Shown here: positions 41,928 through 51,788 of the stretch, piece by piece
How the letters are laid out: the number at the start of each line of letters is the position of its first letter
Position numbering within the stretch: the stretch's first letter is position 1
Origin: Betaproteobacteria bacterium HGW-Betaproteobacteria-9
GTDB lineage: Bacteria; Pseudomonadota; Gammaproteobacteria; Burkholderiales; Burkholderiaceae_C
DNA: 64,000 nt
Assembly: GCA_002842215.1 (NCBI GenBank)
Contig: PHCC01000003.1
Location: 230,167 to 294,166 of the forward strand
Direction: 5' to 3'
Made by a program: the position numbers and the translations under genes
The notes under the pieces: generated by a model
Told to the model about the DNA's origin: nothing
What the model saw: the letters and a program-made list of their open reading frames with translations, nothing else
The model's database searches: none

Positions 41928-42586
41928 GCGAGTTGCACCAGCTTGTAGCCCACGCCCCGAACGTTCACGATCCAGGGCTCGCCCAGCTTCTTGCGCAGGT
42001 GGTGCAAATGGACCTCGACGGCGTTGCTGGTGACTTCGTTGCCCCAGGTGTAGAGCTGCTTTTCGAGCAGGTCCAGCGACAGCACGGCACCGGGTTGGCG
42101 CATCAGTATTTCCAGCAGGTCGAACTCGCGCGGCGACAGCGCCAGGGCGGTTTCGCCGAGCCGTGCCAGTCGCTCAATCGGGTTCAATTGCAGCCGGCCC
42201 AGTTGGAGCTGCGGCTGGCTTTGACCCATCTGCCGGCGGGCGAGCGCATGGATGCGAGCGGTCAGTTCATCGAGATCAAACGGCTTGCTCAGGTAGTCGT
42301 CTGCACCCAGGTTCAATCCGGCCACACGATCGTGAACGGCGTCCCGGGCGGTCACGAACATCACCGGTGTACTGACTCCCTGCTGGCGCAGGCGCCGCAG
42401 GAGCTCCAGACCGTCGATCTTGGGCAGCCCGATGTCGAGCAGGATCACATCGTAGGTGTGGCTTTCCAGTGCATTCAGGACATGCTGGCCGTCGCGCACC
42501 CGGTCCAGAGTGAACCCGGCCAGATTCAGGCCTTTTTCCATGCTGTCGCCCAGCATGGCATCGTCTTCAGCGAGCAGCAGTTTCAT
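41924..42586 (-). CDS. QseB/TctD-like response regulator
   Basis: A 220-residue OmpR-family response regulator. Receiver domain with Asp51 (DVILLDIGLPKIDG) and a C-terminal winged helix (TSNAVEVHLHHLRKKLG, IVNVRGVGYKLV). The start at 42586 gives MKLLLAEDDAML. It overlaps the 3' end of the upstream endonuclease-fold gene by 20 bp and the kinase start by 4 bp, so the three genes probably share a transcript. A functional link to the first gene is not evident. Confidence 0.95.
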   Translation of the reverse strand: MKLLLAEDDAMLGDSMEKGLNLAGFTLDRVRDGQHVLNALESHTYDVILLDIGLPKIDGLELLRRLRQQGVSTPVMFVTARDAVHDRVAGLNLGADDYLSKPFDLDELTARIHALARRQMGQSQPQLQLGRLQLNPIERLARLGETALALSPREFDLLEILMRQPGAVLSLDLLEKQLYTWGNEVTSNAVEVHLHHLRKKLGEPWIVNVRGVGYKLVQLA

Positions 42587-43685
42587 GGGGGTCAGTGGTA
42601 CTTGGCCAGCGCTCAATTACACCAGAACCGATGCGCTCCCCCACCGCTTGCGGCGCCGGTTCCGGCAGCCGCAGGCGCAGCAGCGCGCGCACAAAACCGT
42701 GGTCGCTGCGGCTGCGGTCGCGGCCTTCGAACAGGTGGTCGTTGAACACCTCGACGCGCCGCACATCACCGATCGACGCGCGGCTGGTGGCCACGAATTC
42801 TTCGCTCACGAGCACCTGGTCCAGCACCTCTGGGTAGCCCTGGTGGATGTGCGAGAAGGCCACGTCGCGGCGCAGCGCGGCTTCGCCCATCACATCCCAG
42901 GCGCTGAAGAGCGCGTTGTCGCGCGCGCCCTTGTCGTAGGCCACCTGCGAAGTGGCGGCGATCAGCTGGGTGGTGACGCTGTGCGGCCCGTCGTTCAGGT
43001 CGCCCATCACGATCAGCGGCAGGCGCGTGCGGTGCAGCAGCTCCACCACCTTCAGGCGCAGCGCCAGCGCTTCGCCGGCGCGCATGATCAGCGAGCGCAG
43101 CGAGCCCACGGCCTGCACCGCCGGGTCGTCCGGGTCTTCCAGCGGCCGGCCATCGGTGTCCTGCAGGTATTTGGGGCGCTTGGATTTCAGGTGCGCCGTG
43201 ATCACACCCACGTCCTGCCCGTGTTTCATGCGCAGGGTGGCGAACAGCGGCGCGCGCTCGAACCGGGTGTGGGGTCCGAGGCCTGGCACGTCCACCACCG
43301 CCGCGGCGGGGAAGTCGGCCAGCGATTCAACCGACTCGACCTTCAGCCGCGTCACGATGCCCACGCGTGGCGTGCCCTGCGCGCCGTGTTGCCCGGGACC
43401 GTTTTCGGCGCCGGGCACGCTCACGAAGTTGTATTGCAAGCCACTGCGAGCCACCGCGGCGCGCAGCGCGAGCTCGTCCCACACCTCCTGCACCGCGAGC
43501 ACGTCGGCGTTGAGCGTCTTGAAGCGCTCGCCGAGCCAGGCCACCTTGCGGTCGAACTCGTGCTGGCTGTAGGGGTCCTGGCCGTCGTAGAAATACCGCC
43601 CGGGTTGTGCGAGGTTGAGCACGTTGGCGGTGGCCACCATGAGGGTGGCGAAACGCGAGGGGTTGGGTGGGGCAGCGGTTTGCAT
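42567..43685 (-). CDS. Endonuclease/exonuclease/phosphatase-fold protein
   Basis: A 372-residue member of the EEP superfamily, whose members cut phosphodiester or phosphomonoester bonds in nucleic acids, lipids or sugars. Motifs: ATANVLNLA (metal site), QEVWDELA (catalytic Glu), MGDLNDGPHS (D-x-N) and RSDHGFV (final His). No signal peptide, so cytoplasmic. No substrate can be assigned; a nuclease-like role is most common for such soluble proteins. The last 20 bp overlap the response regulator start. Confidence 0.92.
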   Translation of the reverse strand: MQTAAPPNPSRFATLMVATANVLNLAQPGRYFYDGQDPYSQHEFDRKVAWLGERFKTLNADVLAVQEVWDELALRAAVARSGLQYNFVSVPGAENGPGQHGAQGTPRVGIVTRLKVESVESLADFPAAAVVDVPGLGPHTRFERAPLFATLRMKHGQDVGVITAHLKSKRPKYLQDTDGRPLEDPDDPAVQAVGSLRSLIMRAGEALALRLKVVELLHRTRLPLIVMGDLNDGPHSVTTQLIAATSQVAYDKGARDNALFSAWDVMGEAALRRDVAFSHIHQGYPEVLDQVLVSEEFVATSRASIGDVRRVEVFNDHLFEGRDRSRSDHGFVRALLRLRLPEPAPQAVGERIGSGVIERWPSTTDPHETAAR

Positions 43686-43719
43686 GGATGCACTGTAACC
43701 AGCGCGAGGGTGCCTGTGC

Positions 43720-44790
43720 TCAGGCGCTGGCGAACGCCTCGCGCCAGGGCGTGACCCGCCCCGAGTGCGCCGCGTCGTAGCCGGGCAGGGCGTCGACCGT
43801 GCGTTTGAAGTCGGGGTCGGCCAGCGTGCGCATCACCGCCTGCATGGCGGGGTGGTCCAAGGTGGCCGCGCGGCAGACCAGCACGTAGCGCTCGTTGACC
43901 ATGGGGATGAAGTCAAGCTGGAAGTAGCGCGCGGGCCGCTCCAGTCCGAAGCCCGCATCGGCCAGGCCACTGGCCACATACGCGGCCACCGAGGCGTGCG
44001 TGGCTTCGCTCTGCTCGAAGCCCTGGATCGGGTGGCCTGCCAGGCCTTTTTCGCGCAGCAGGCCTTCAAGCAGGAAGCGTGTGCCCGAGTCCGCAGGCCG
44101 GTTGATGAACTTCACATCGGCGCGGGTCAGATCCTGCAGGTCGTAGATCTTGCGCGGGTTGCCGGGCGCGACCATCAGGCCCTGGCGCCGCGTCGCGATG
44201 TCGATCACCCGCAGGTCTTCGCCGTCGAGCCACTGCGCGTGGTGCGCCAGCGCTCGCGGCTGCTGCGAGCCGATGGGGATGTGGATGCCACAGGCGTCGC
44301 AGGCGCCGTCGTGCAGGGCCGCGGCGGCGGCGGTGCTGGTGGCGTAGCGGCGCTCGATCGGCACGCCCTCGGCCATCAGCGACTCCATCAATTTTTCGAT
44401 GGAGAAGCCGTAGCTCGCGTGGATGCGGAAGGCCTGCCCGCCGCTGGGCGACACGCGGTGAATTTCGGTGGCCAGCTCGGAGGCGATGGAGTCGAGAATG
44501 GGCTGCAGGCGCGCCAGGATGCGGTGATCGGCCCACACCAGTTTTTCGGCCAGTGGTGACAGGGTGGAGCCCTTGCCGCGCTCCATGTGCAGCAGCGTGG
44601 TGTTGAAATGGGCCTCGCCCGCGCGCACCAGATCCCAGCCGTGGCGGTACGACAGGCCCAGCCGCTGGCATGCCGCCAGCAGGCTGCCTTCCTGGTGCAC
44701 GGCGCTCAGCAGCTCGATCAGCCGGGGCGACAGGGCCACGTTGTCGGCGCCCTGGATGGTCCAGACCGGTTTGATGGTGATTTTTTTCAT
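43720..44790 (-). CDS. ModE-like regulator with periplasmic-binding-type sensor domain
   Basis: A 356-residue regulator: N-terminal LysR/ModE-type winged helix (SPRLIELLSAVHQEGSLLAA, RLGLSYRHGWDLVRAGE) and a C-terminal type 2 periplasmic-binding-fold domain (GGQAFRIHASYGFSIEKLME, NRPADSGTRFLLEGLL, ASGLADAGFGLERPA), resembling molybdate/tungstate-linked sensors. It is divergent from the molybdenum formate dehydrogenase genes, so its likely job is to control them according to formate or molybdate supply. The ATG at 44790 gives MKKITIKPVW; one at 44799 adds three residues. The ligand is not proven. Confidence 0.9.
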   Translation of the reverse strand: MKKITIKPVWTIQGADNVALSPRLIELLSAVHQEGSLLAACQRLGLSYRHGWDLVRAGEAHFNTTLLHMERGKGSTLSPLAEKLVWADHRILARLQPILDSIASELATEIHRVSPSGGQAFRIHASYGFSIEKLMESLMAEGVPIERRYATSTAAAAALHDGACDACGIHIPIGSQQPRALAHHAQWLDGEDLRVIDIATRRQGLMVAPGNPRKIYDLQDLTRADVKFINRPADSGTRFLLEGLLREKGLAGHPIQGFEQSEATHASVAAYVASGLADAGFGLERPARYFQLDFIPMVNERYVLVCRAATLDHPAMQAVMRTLADPDFKRTVDALPGYDAAHSGRVTPWREAFASA

Positions 44791-44810
44791 CGTGGACAAC
44801 TTTATGCGGC

Positions 44811-44847
44811 GCGGCTCATATGGCTGTGGCGATGCCGCTCATATTGC
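44811..44847. repeat. Pair of direct repeats in the fds control region
   Basis: GCGGCTCATATGGC (44811-44824) and GCCGCTCATATTGC (44834-44847), start to start 23 bp, about two helical turns, so both face the same side of the DNA. They lie between the divergent regulator and formate dehydrogenase genes and are candidate binding sites for the ModE-like protein. Confidence 0.6.
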
Positions 44848-44915
44848 CAAGTGACGCCGCGCAAGCGACCATTGTCCACGCGACCCGAGCGCCAGGCGCG
44901 AACCACCACCAGCCC

Positions 44916-46721
44916 ATGATTGCTTCCAGCACAATGCCCACACCCGCCGCGGTTCCCGTGGCCACCCCAGATGCCCTGCGTGCCCAGCTCCGGCGCCGTG
45001 GCCAGCTCAAGGGCCGCCAGCCCGACGACGCGGCGCGCGCCGAGGTGCGCGCCCTGATCGGCAACGGGCCGCACCGGCGCGACCAGCTGATCGAACACCT
45101 GCACGCGCTCAACGACGCGCACCGCGGCTTGTGGGAGCGCCACATGGTGGCCCTGGCGGCCGAGATGCGCCTGTCCATGGCCGAGGTGTTCGAGGTCGCG
45201 AGCTTCTACCACCACTTCGAGGTGCTGCGCGAGGGCGACACGCCGGCCGCCATCACTGTGCGCGTGTGCGACGGGCTGAGCTGCGCCATGGCCGGTGCGC
45301 AAGACCTGCTGGCGAAGTTGCCAGCGATCCTGGGGCGTGACGTGCGCGTGGTCCCCGCGCCCTGCGTGGGGCGTTGCGAGCAGGCACCGGTGGCGGTGGT
45401 GGGGCAGGCGCCCGTGTTGCTGGCCGATGTGGCCTCTGTGCAGAACGCGTGTGCGTCTGGGGTGACAACGCACCCCGCTGCGCGCGACGACGGCGCCTTC
45501 GACCCGGCGGCGGTGGCGCCCTGTGTGATCACGGCGGGCCTGCAGGACGTGGCACCCGCGTACGTGGGTCACGCCGCCTACCGCGCGCAAGGCGGCTACG
45601 CGCTGGCGACGTCGGTGCAGGCCGACGCAAGCATCACCGAGACGGTGCTCAAGGCCATGGAAGACTCGGGCCTGCGCGGCCTGGGTGGTGCCGGTTTCCC
45701 GGCCGGGCGCAAGTGGCGCATCGTGCGCGAGCAACCCGCACCGCGCCTGATGGCCGTCAACATCGACGAAGGCGAGCCCGGCACCTTCAAGGACCGCACC
45801 TACCTGGAACGCGATCCGCACCGTTTCCTGGAAGGGCTGCTGGTCGCTGCGCAGGTGGTGGGCATCGAGGCCGTCTACATCTACCTGCGCGACGAATACC
45901 ACGGCGCGCGCGCCATCCTGGCCGCCGAGCTGGCGCGGCTGCAGGCCGAGCCGCCGTTTCCGCTGCCGCACATCGAGCTGCGGCGCGGCGCGGGCGCCTA
46001 CATCTGCGGCGAAGAGTCCGCCATGATCGAGAGCATCGAAGGTAAACGCGGCGAACCGCGCCTGCGTCCGCCCTACATTGCGCAAGTTGGTCTGTTCGGC
46101 CGGCCCACGCTGGAACACAATTTCGAAACGCTCTACTGGGTGCGTGACATCGTGCAGCGCGGCCCGGCCTGGTTCAGCGGTTTTGGGCGCAACGGTCGCA
46201 CGGGCCTGCGCTCGTTCAGCGTGAGCGGTCGCGTGCGACAACCCGGTGTCATACTCGCGCCGGCGGGCATCACGCTGCGCGAGCTGGTGGACGAATACTG
46301 CGGCGGCATGGCCGAGGGGCACACGCTGTACGCCTACCTGCCTGGTGGTGCGTCAGGTGGCATCCTGCCGGCTTCGCTGGCCGACGAGCCGCTGGACTTT
46401 GACACCTTGCAACCCCACGGCAGCTTCATCGGCTCGGCCGCGGTGGTGGTGCTCAGCGAGGCCGACAGCGCGCGCGATGCCGCGCTCAACGCTATGCGTT
46501 TCTTTGCGCACGAGAGCTGTGGCCAGTGCACCCCATGCCGCGTCGGAACCGAAAAAGCCGCGGCCCTGATGGCGCAGCCGGGCGACTGGGATGCGCTCAC
46601 GCTGGAGGACCTCGCCGTGGTGATGACCGATGCGTCGATCTGCGGCCTGGGCCAGGCCGCGCCCAACCCGATGCGTTGTGTGTTGAAGTATTTCCCGCAC
46701 GAAGTGAGCAGCCTGACATGA
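44916..46721 (+). CDS. Formate dehydrogenase, fused gamma-beta (NuoE-NuoF-like) subunit
   Basis: Diaphorase part of the soluble NAD-dependent formate dehydrogenase: takes electrons from the alpha subunit and reduces NAD. The 601-residue chain joins two normally separate subunits. The N-terminal NuoE-like part has a thioredoxin-fold [2Fe-2S] site (CDGLSCAMAG, APCVGRCEQAP). The NuoF-like part has the FMN/NAD motifs (GLGGAGFPAGRKW, GAGAYICGEESAMIESIEG) and a C-terminal [4Fe-4S] site (SCGQCTPCRVGTEK). Start choice is uncertain (ATG at 44916 or 44934; earlier ATG at 44820 lies in the repeat region), and none has a clear Shine-Dalgarno. It overlaps the alpha-subunit start by ATGA. Confidence 0.93.
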   Translation: MIASSTMPTPAAVPVATPDALRAQLRRRGQLKGRQPDDAARAEVRALIGNGPHRRDQLIEHLHALNDAHRGLWERHMVALAAEMRLSMAEVFEVASFYHHFEVLREGDTPAAITVRVCDGLSCAMAGAQDLLAKLPAILGRDVRVVPAPCVGRCEQAPVAVVGQAPVLLADVASVQNACASGVTTHPAARDDGAFDPAAVAPCVITAGLQDVAPAYVGHAAYRAQGGYALATSVQADASITETVLKAMEDSGLRGLGGAGFPAGRKWRIVREQPAPRLMAVNIDEGEPGTFKDRTYLERDPHRFLEGLLVAAQVVGIEAVYIYLRDEYHGARAILAAELARLQAEPPFPLPHIELRRGAGAYICGEESAMIESIEGKRGEPRLRPPYIAQVGLFGRPTLEHNFETLYWVRDIVQRGPAWFSGFGRNGRTGLRSFSVSGRVRQPGVILAPAGITLRELVDEYCGGMAEGHTLYAYLPGGASGGILPASLADEPLDFDTLQPHGSFIGSAAVVVLSEADSARDAALNAMRFFAHESCGQCTPCRVGTEKAAALMAQPGDWDALTLEDLAVVMTDASICGLGQAAPNPMRCVLKYFPHEVSSLT

Positions 46722-49564
46722 GCACCTCCACCCTTTCTTTCAAGCTTGACGGTGTCGAGCTGCAGGCCCAGGCGGGCGAGACCGTGCTCAAGGCCGCCCA
46801 GCGCCACGGCGTGGACATCCCGCACCTGTGTTTTTCCGACGGTCTGCGCGCCGACGGCAACTGCCGCGCCTGCGTGGTCGAGGTGGCGGGCGAACGCACC
46901 CTCGCGCCGTCGTGCTGCCGCACGGTCACGCACGGCATGGACGTGAAGGCGAAAAGCGAACGGGCGCTGAAGAGCCAGAAGCTGGTGCTGGAGCTGCTGC
47001 TGGCCGACCGGCCCGACGTGGGCCACAAGTGGGCCGATGCGCAAGGCGAGCAGCCCCACGGCGAACTCAGCCATTGGGCGAACGCCCTGGGCGTGACGGC
47101 GCGGCCCGAACTGACAGCCTTGCGCGCACCCTCGCCGGCGCCCGATCTGAGCCACCCAGCCATGGCGGTGAACCTCGACGCCTGTATCCAGTGCACCCGC
47201 TGCGTGCGTGCCTGCCGCGAAGTCCAGATGAACGACGTGATCGGCGTGGCGTACCGCGGTGGCCAGGCGCAGATCGTGTTCGACCTGGGCGACCCCATGG
47301 GCGAGAGCAGCTGCGTGGCCTGCGGCGAATGTGTGCAGGCCTGCCCCACCGGCGCGCTGATGCCCAAGACCTTGATCGGCGACCAGCGCGTGGACAAGAG
47401 CGTGGATTCGGTCTGCCCGTATTGCGGCGTCGGCTGCCTGCTGACCTACAAGGTCAAGGACAACAAAATCGTCGCCGTCGAGGGCCGCGACGGCCCGGCG
47501 AACCAGGGCCGCCTGTGCGTCAAGGGCCGTTTCGGGTTTGACTACGCCCACCACGCGCAGCGCCTGACGAAGCCCCTGATCCGCAAGCCCGGCGTGCCCA
47601 AGGACCCGGCTTCCACAGCCCGGCCCGGCGACTGGCGCGACGTGTTCCGGGAAGCCACCTGGGACGAAGCGCTTGACGCCGCGGCCGGTGGCCTGAAGGC
47701 CCTGCGCGATACCCACGGCAGACGAGCGCTCGCCGGCTTCGGCTCGGCCAAGGGCAGCAACGAAGAGGCTTATCTTTTCCAGAAGCTGGTGCGCACCGGC
47801 TTCGGCAGCAACAACGTGGACCACTGCACGCGCCTGTGCCACGCCAGCAGCGTGGCCGCGCTGCTCGAAGGCGTGGGTTCGGGTGCGGTGAGCAACCCGG
47901 TGAACGATGTGGAACATGCCGCGTTCGTGATGGTGATCGGCTCCAACCCCACCAGCAACCACCCGGTCGCCGCCACCTGGATGAAGAACGCCGCCGCGCG
48001 CGGCACGCAGATCGTGCTCGCCGATCCGCGCCGCACCGACCTGCACCGCCACGCCTGGCGCAGCCTGCAGTTCAAGGCCGACACCGACGTCGCGCTGCTC
48101 AACGCCATGCTGCACGTCGTGATCGCCGAAGGCCTGACCGACGCCGACTTCATCGCCCGCCGCGTGGACAACTTCGACGCGATCTGCGCGCAGGTAGAGC
48201 ACACCACCCCGGAAGCCACGTCACCGATCTGCGGCATCGCGCCCGAGACCATTCGCGAAGTGGCGCGCGCCTACGCCACGAGCAAGGCTTCCATGATCCT
48301 CTGGGGCATGGGCGTGAGCCAGCACACGCACGGCACCGACAACGTGCGCTGCCTGATCGCGCTGGCCAGCCTCACGGGCCAGATTGGTCGGCCGGGCACC
48401 GGCCTGCACCCGCTGCGTGGGCAAAACAACGTGCAGGGTGCGAGCGACGCGGGTCTGATCCCGATGATGTTTCCTAACTACCAGCGCGTGAACACCCCCG
48501 AGGTGCACGACTGGTTCGAAGCGTTCTGGAACGCGGAGTTGGACAACCAGCCCGGCCTGACCGTGGTCGAAATCCTGCACAAGGCCCAGGCCCCCGCCAG
48601 CGATCCGCAGAAGATCTGGGGCATGTACGTGATGGGCGAGAACCCCGCCATGAGTGACCCGGATTTGAACCACGCACGCGAAGGGCTGGCCAGCCTGCAG
48701 CACCTGGTGGTGCAGGACCTGTTCATGACCGAAACCGCATGGTTGGCGGACGTGGTGCTGCCCGCCAGCGCCTGGCCCGAGAAGACCGGCACGGTGACCA
48801 ACACCGACCGCATGGTGCAGATGGGCCGGCGTGCGCTGGACCTGCCGGGTGAGGCCAAACCCGATCTCTGGATCATTCAGGAACTCGCAAAACGCCTCGG
48901 GCTCGCGTGGAACTACGAAGGTGAAGAGGCCGGCGTGGCCGCGGTCTACGAAGAAATGCGCCAGGCCATGCACGGCGTGATCGCGGGTGTGAGCTGGGAG
49001 CGCCTGGAGCGCGAAGACAGCGTGACCTACCCTTGCCTGAGCGCGGAAGACCCGGGCCAGCCCATCGTTTTCACCGAACACTTCGCCACGGCCGACGGCC
49101 GTGTGCAACTGGTGCCGGCCGGCTTCAAACCCGCGGCCGAGCTGCCCGATGCGGACTATCCTTTCGTTCTCATCACCGGCCGCCAGCTGGAACACTGGCA
49201 CACCGGCAGCATGACGCGCCGCAGCCAGGTGCTGGACGCCGTGGAGCCTCATCCCACCGTGAGCCTCAGTGGCGCCGAGCTGGCGCGCCTGGGTGTGCCG
49301 GCCGGTGGCGTGGTGACCGTGCGTTCGCGCCGTGGCACGGTGACGCTGCACGCGCGCCGCGACGACGGCATGCCACCCGCCACGGTGTTCATCCCCTTTG
49401 CCTACGCCGAAGCGGCCGCCAACCTGCTGACCAACCCCGCGCTCGACCCGTTCGGGAAGATCCCGGAGTTCAAGTACTGCGCGGTCGCGGTGAGCGCGGG
49501 GGGCGATCTGCACGCGGGTGTGGGCTACGGCGGTGGCGAAGCAGCGCCTGCGCTGACCGTCTGA
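46718..49564 (+). CDS. fdsA: NAD-dependent formate dehydrogenase alpha subunit (Mo/W enzyme)
   Basis: Oxidises formate to CO2 at a molybdenum bis-pyranopterin centre; 948 residues. An N-terminal NuoG-like part carries a [2Fe-2S] site (CFSDGLRADGNCRAC), a histidine-containing segment and two [4Fe-4S] motifs (CIQCTRCVRAC near 157, CVACGECVQAC near 200). The catalytic part has a further [4Fe-4S] motif CPYCGVGC (about 233) and RLCHASS, where Cys374 is the expected Mo ligand (cysteine, not selenocysteine). The ATG at 46718 overlaps the previous stop. fdsC and fdsD, which usually follow and help cofactor insertion, are absent; a terminator comes 20 bp after the stop. Confidence 0.96.
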   Translation: MSTSTLSFKLDGVELQAQAGETVLKAAQRHGVDIPHLCFSDGLRADGNCRACVVEVAGERTLAPSCCRTVTHGMDVKAKSERALKSQKLVLELLLADRPDVGHKWADAQGEQPHGELSHWANALGVTARPELTALRAPSPAPDLSHPAMAVNLDACIQCTRCVRACREVQMNDVIGVAYRGGQAQIVFDLGDPMGESSCVACGECVQACPTGALMPKTLIGDQRVDKSVDSVCPYCGVGCLLTYKVKDNKIVAVEGRDGPANQGRLCVKGRFGFDYAHHAQRLTKPLIRKPGVPKDPASTARPGDWRDVFREATWDEALDAAAGGLKALRDTHGRRALAGFGSAKGSNEEAYLFQKLVRTGFGSNNVDHCTRLCHASSVAALLEGVGSGAVSNPVNDVEHAAFVMVIGSNPTSNHPVAATWMKNAAARGTQIVLADPRRTDLHRHAWRSLQFKADTDVALLNAMLHVVIAEGLTDADFIARRVDNFDAICAQVEHTTPEATSPICGIAPETIREVARAYATSKASMILWGMGVSQHTHGTDNVRCLIALASLTGQIGRPGTGLHPLRGQNNVQGASDAGLIPMMFPNYQRVNTPEVHDWFEAFWNAELDNQPGLTVVEILHKAQAPASDPQKIWGMYVMGENPAMSDPDLNHAREGLASLQHLVVQDLFMTETAWLADVVLPASAWPEKTGTVTNTDRMVQMGRRALDLPGEAKPDLWIIQELAKRLGLAWNYEGEEAGVAAVYEEMRQAMHGVIAGVSWERLEREDSVTYPCLSAEDPGQPIVFTEHFATADGRVQLVPAGFKPAAELPDADYPFVLITGRQLEHWHTGSMTRRSQVLDAVEPHPTVSLSGAELARLGVPAGGVVTVRSRRGTVTLHARRDDGMPPATVFIPFAYAEAAANLLTNPALDPFGKIPEFKYCAVAVSAGGDLHAGVGYGGGEAAPALTV

Positions 49565-49584
49565 GCGGCCAGGGTCTGCAAAAC

Positions 49585-49612
49585 AAAACAGCGGACCGAA
49601 GTCCGCTGTTTT
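49585..49612. terminator. Bidirectional terminator between fdsA and rhlE
   Basis: Stem AAAACAGCGGAC (49585-49596), loop CGAA, GTCCGCTGTTTT (49601-49612). The A/T ends let it act on both converging genes. Confidence 0.9.
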
Positions 49613-49657
49613 GGTGCCCTGAACGCCAGGTTCAGGGTCGGGGGCCGATGTTCGCGA

Positions 49658-51460
49658 TCAGCGGATGCGACCGAAGCTGGTGCGCAGCGGATCGGCCGGA
49701 CCACCACCGCGCGGACCATCGCCACGGCCGGGTCCGCCTCGGCCACCGCGGTTGCCACCACCGCCACCGTTGCCGCGACCGCGTCCACCGATCGAATCGA
49801 TGCTGGTGCGCAGCGGATCGGGCTGACCACCGGGTGCTGCGGCGCGTGCGCGCGGCTCGCGGATGCGCAGGCTGCCCAGGTGGGCGTTCGGGCCGGGCTG
49901 GCGCTCGCTGCCGTCACCACGGTCTTCGCGCGGGCCACGGTCTTCGCGAGGTCCGCGGTCGGCGCGCTCGGCATTGCGCGGTGCGTTGCCACCGTTGCGC
50001 GGCGGGCCGTTGCGGGAGCCATTGGCCGGGCCGTTGCGGCCGGGTCCGCCATTGCGGCGACCGTCGGCGCGTTGACCATCGCGGGCGCCTTCGCCACGCG
50101 GCTGGCCGTCACCTTGCGCAGCCGGGCGCTGGCGCTGACCACCCCCATTGCCACGACCACCTTGCGGCGATTCGGCTTTCTTCTCGCGCACGCGCTGCAG
50201 CATCTCGGTGCGCGCGGCCTTGGCGGCAGCGGCCATCACGTCGCGGCTCGGCGGCTTGCCGGCGCCGCCCCAGATGGTCTGGCGGCCCATGGCGATGGGC
50301 TCGGCCTTCTCGCCGGGCTCGGGCATGAACTCCTGGAAAATCTGCACCGGAATCTGCTGCTTGGTGAAGCGCTCGATGTCCATCATGAAGCCTTCTTCGT
50401 CCAGGCTCACGAGGTTGACGGCTTCACCGCTCTTGCCCGCGCGGCCGGTGCGGCCGATGCGGTGCACGTAGTCTTCGCTGACGTTCGGGATCTCGTAGTT
50501 CACCACGTGCGGCAGCTCGTCGATGTCGATGCCGCGCGCCGCGATGTCGGTCGCCACCAGGGCGCGGATGTCGCCGCTCTTGAAGCCGGCCAGCGCCTGG
50601 GTGCGCGCACCCTGGCTCTTGTTGCCGTGCAGCGCCATGGCCTGGATGCCGTTCTTCGTCAGGAACTCGGCCACGTTGTTGGCGCCGAACTTGGTGCGCG
50701 TGAACACCAGCACCTGGCTCCAGTTGTGCTGGTTGATGATGTGGACCAGCAACTGCTTTTTCTTGCCGCGGCCCACGGGGTGGATCACCTGGGTGATGCG
50801 CTGCACCGTGGTGTTGCGCGGCGTCACCTGGATGCTCAGCGGGTCCTTGAGCAGGTTGTTGGCCAGATCGCGGATTTCGTCGCTGAAGGTGGCGGAGAAC
50901 AGCAGGCTCTGCTTGTCCTTGGGCACCAGGGCCAGGATCTTCTTCACGTCGTGGATGAAGCCCATGTCGAGCATGCGGTCGGCTTCGTCCAGCACCAGCA
51001 TCTGCACGCCGGAGAGGTCCAGGAAACCTTGCTGCTGCAGGTCGAGCAGGCGACCGGGCGTGGCCACCAGAATGTCCACGCCGCGCTTCATGGCGTTGAT
51101 CTGCGGGTTCATGCCGACGCCGCCGAAGATGACGGTGGAGGTCAGCGAAAGGTGTTTGCCGTAAGTGCGCACCGACTCTTCGACCTGGGCGGCCAGTTCG
51201 CGGGTGGGCGTGAGCACCAGGGCGCGGATCGCGACGCCGCCGAACTTGCTCTTGGCGCGCTCGCCGACGCTCAGCCGGTGCAGCATGGGCAGGGTGAAGG
51301 CGGCGGTCTTGCCGGTGCCGGTCTGGGCGCCTCCGAGCAGATCGCGCCCGGCCAGCACGGCGGGGATCGCCTCGGCCTGGATGGGGGTGGGGGTTTCGTA
51401 ACCGTGCTCGCGCACAGCTTGGACAATGGCCGGGGCCAGGTTCAGTTCTTCGAAGTTCAT
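49658..51460 (-). CDS. rhlE: DEAD-box RNA helicase, RhlE type
   Basis: ATP-dependent RNA helicase for ribosome assembly or RNA turnover, especially in the cold; 600 residues. The helicase core (about 1-380) has the Q motif region, AQTGTGKT (motif I), [12 protein letters not shown] in [36 protein letters not shown] and [10 protein letters not shown]. The last 190 residues are a disordered RG/N-rich tail ([24 protein letters not shown]) expected to bind RNA; the AG-x-DPLRTS motif occurs twice in it. It is divergent from the first DUF1631 gene. Confidence 0.96.
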   Translation of the reverse strand: MNFEELNLAPAIVQAVREHGYETPTPIQAEAIPAVLAGRDLLGGAQTGTGKTAAFTLPMLHRLSVGERAKSKFGGVAIRALVLTPTRELAAQVEESVRTYGKHLSLTSTVIFGGVGMNPQINAMKRGVDILVATPGRLLDLQQQGFLDLSGVQMLVLDEADRMLDMGFIHDVKKILALVPKDKQSLLFSATFSDEIRDLANNLLKDPLSIQVTPRNTTVQRITQVIHPVGRGKKKQLLVHIINQHNWSQVLVFTRTKFGANNVAEFLTKNGIQAMALHGNKSQGARTQALAGFKSGDIRALVATDIAARGIDIDELPHVVNYEIPNVSEDYVHRIGRTGRAGKSGEAVNLVSLDEEGFMMDIERFTKQQIPVQIFQEFMPEPGEKAEPIAMGRQTIWGGAGKPPSRDVMAAAAKAARTEMLQRVREKKAESPQGGRGNGGGQRQRPAAQGDGQPRGEGARDGQRADGRRNGGPGRNGPANGSRNGPPRNGGNAPRNAERADRGPREDRGPREDRGDGSERQPGPNAHLGSLRIREPRARAAAPGGQPDPLRTSIDSIGGRGRGNGGGGGNRGGRGGPGRGDGPRGGGPADPLRTSFGRIR

Positions 51461-51788
51461 TAAGGTGAGGCGCCCATCCAGGGCGCTGGGGACATCTGCC
51501 TGGTCGGGCGCCTAAGCGTCCGTTCAGTTGAAGGCAGACAGGGTCAACAAGGTGGGCCGGCGGGCTCGACAGGGCGAGACGCTGAACCTCCAGCAGGCTG
51601 CTGGTGTTGCGAGTCACTGATGCAGCGCAACCCGCGTATTGTCGCATGTCTTGCAGAATGGGCGCTGGGAGTGTCTGCCTCTACACCCGACGACCGCCGA
51701 TTTCATAATGGCGCGCTGGCCCACGCCGTGCGCAAGTGCCCGGTGAATCCACCATCCGGGCGAGCCGATTCATGGACCCTGAACGCGA
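51461..51788. other. Gene-free divergent region, rhlE/DUF1631
   Basis: 328 bp without a convincing gene. The rhlE side holds a GC-rich leader of up to about 200 nt, as is usual for cold-regulated helicase genes. The DUF1631 side has a weak -10-like CATAAT (51704-51709) and no clear Shine-Dalgarno before 51789. I see no strong hairpin or repeat. Confidence 0.4.
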
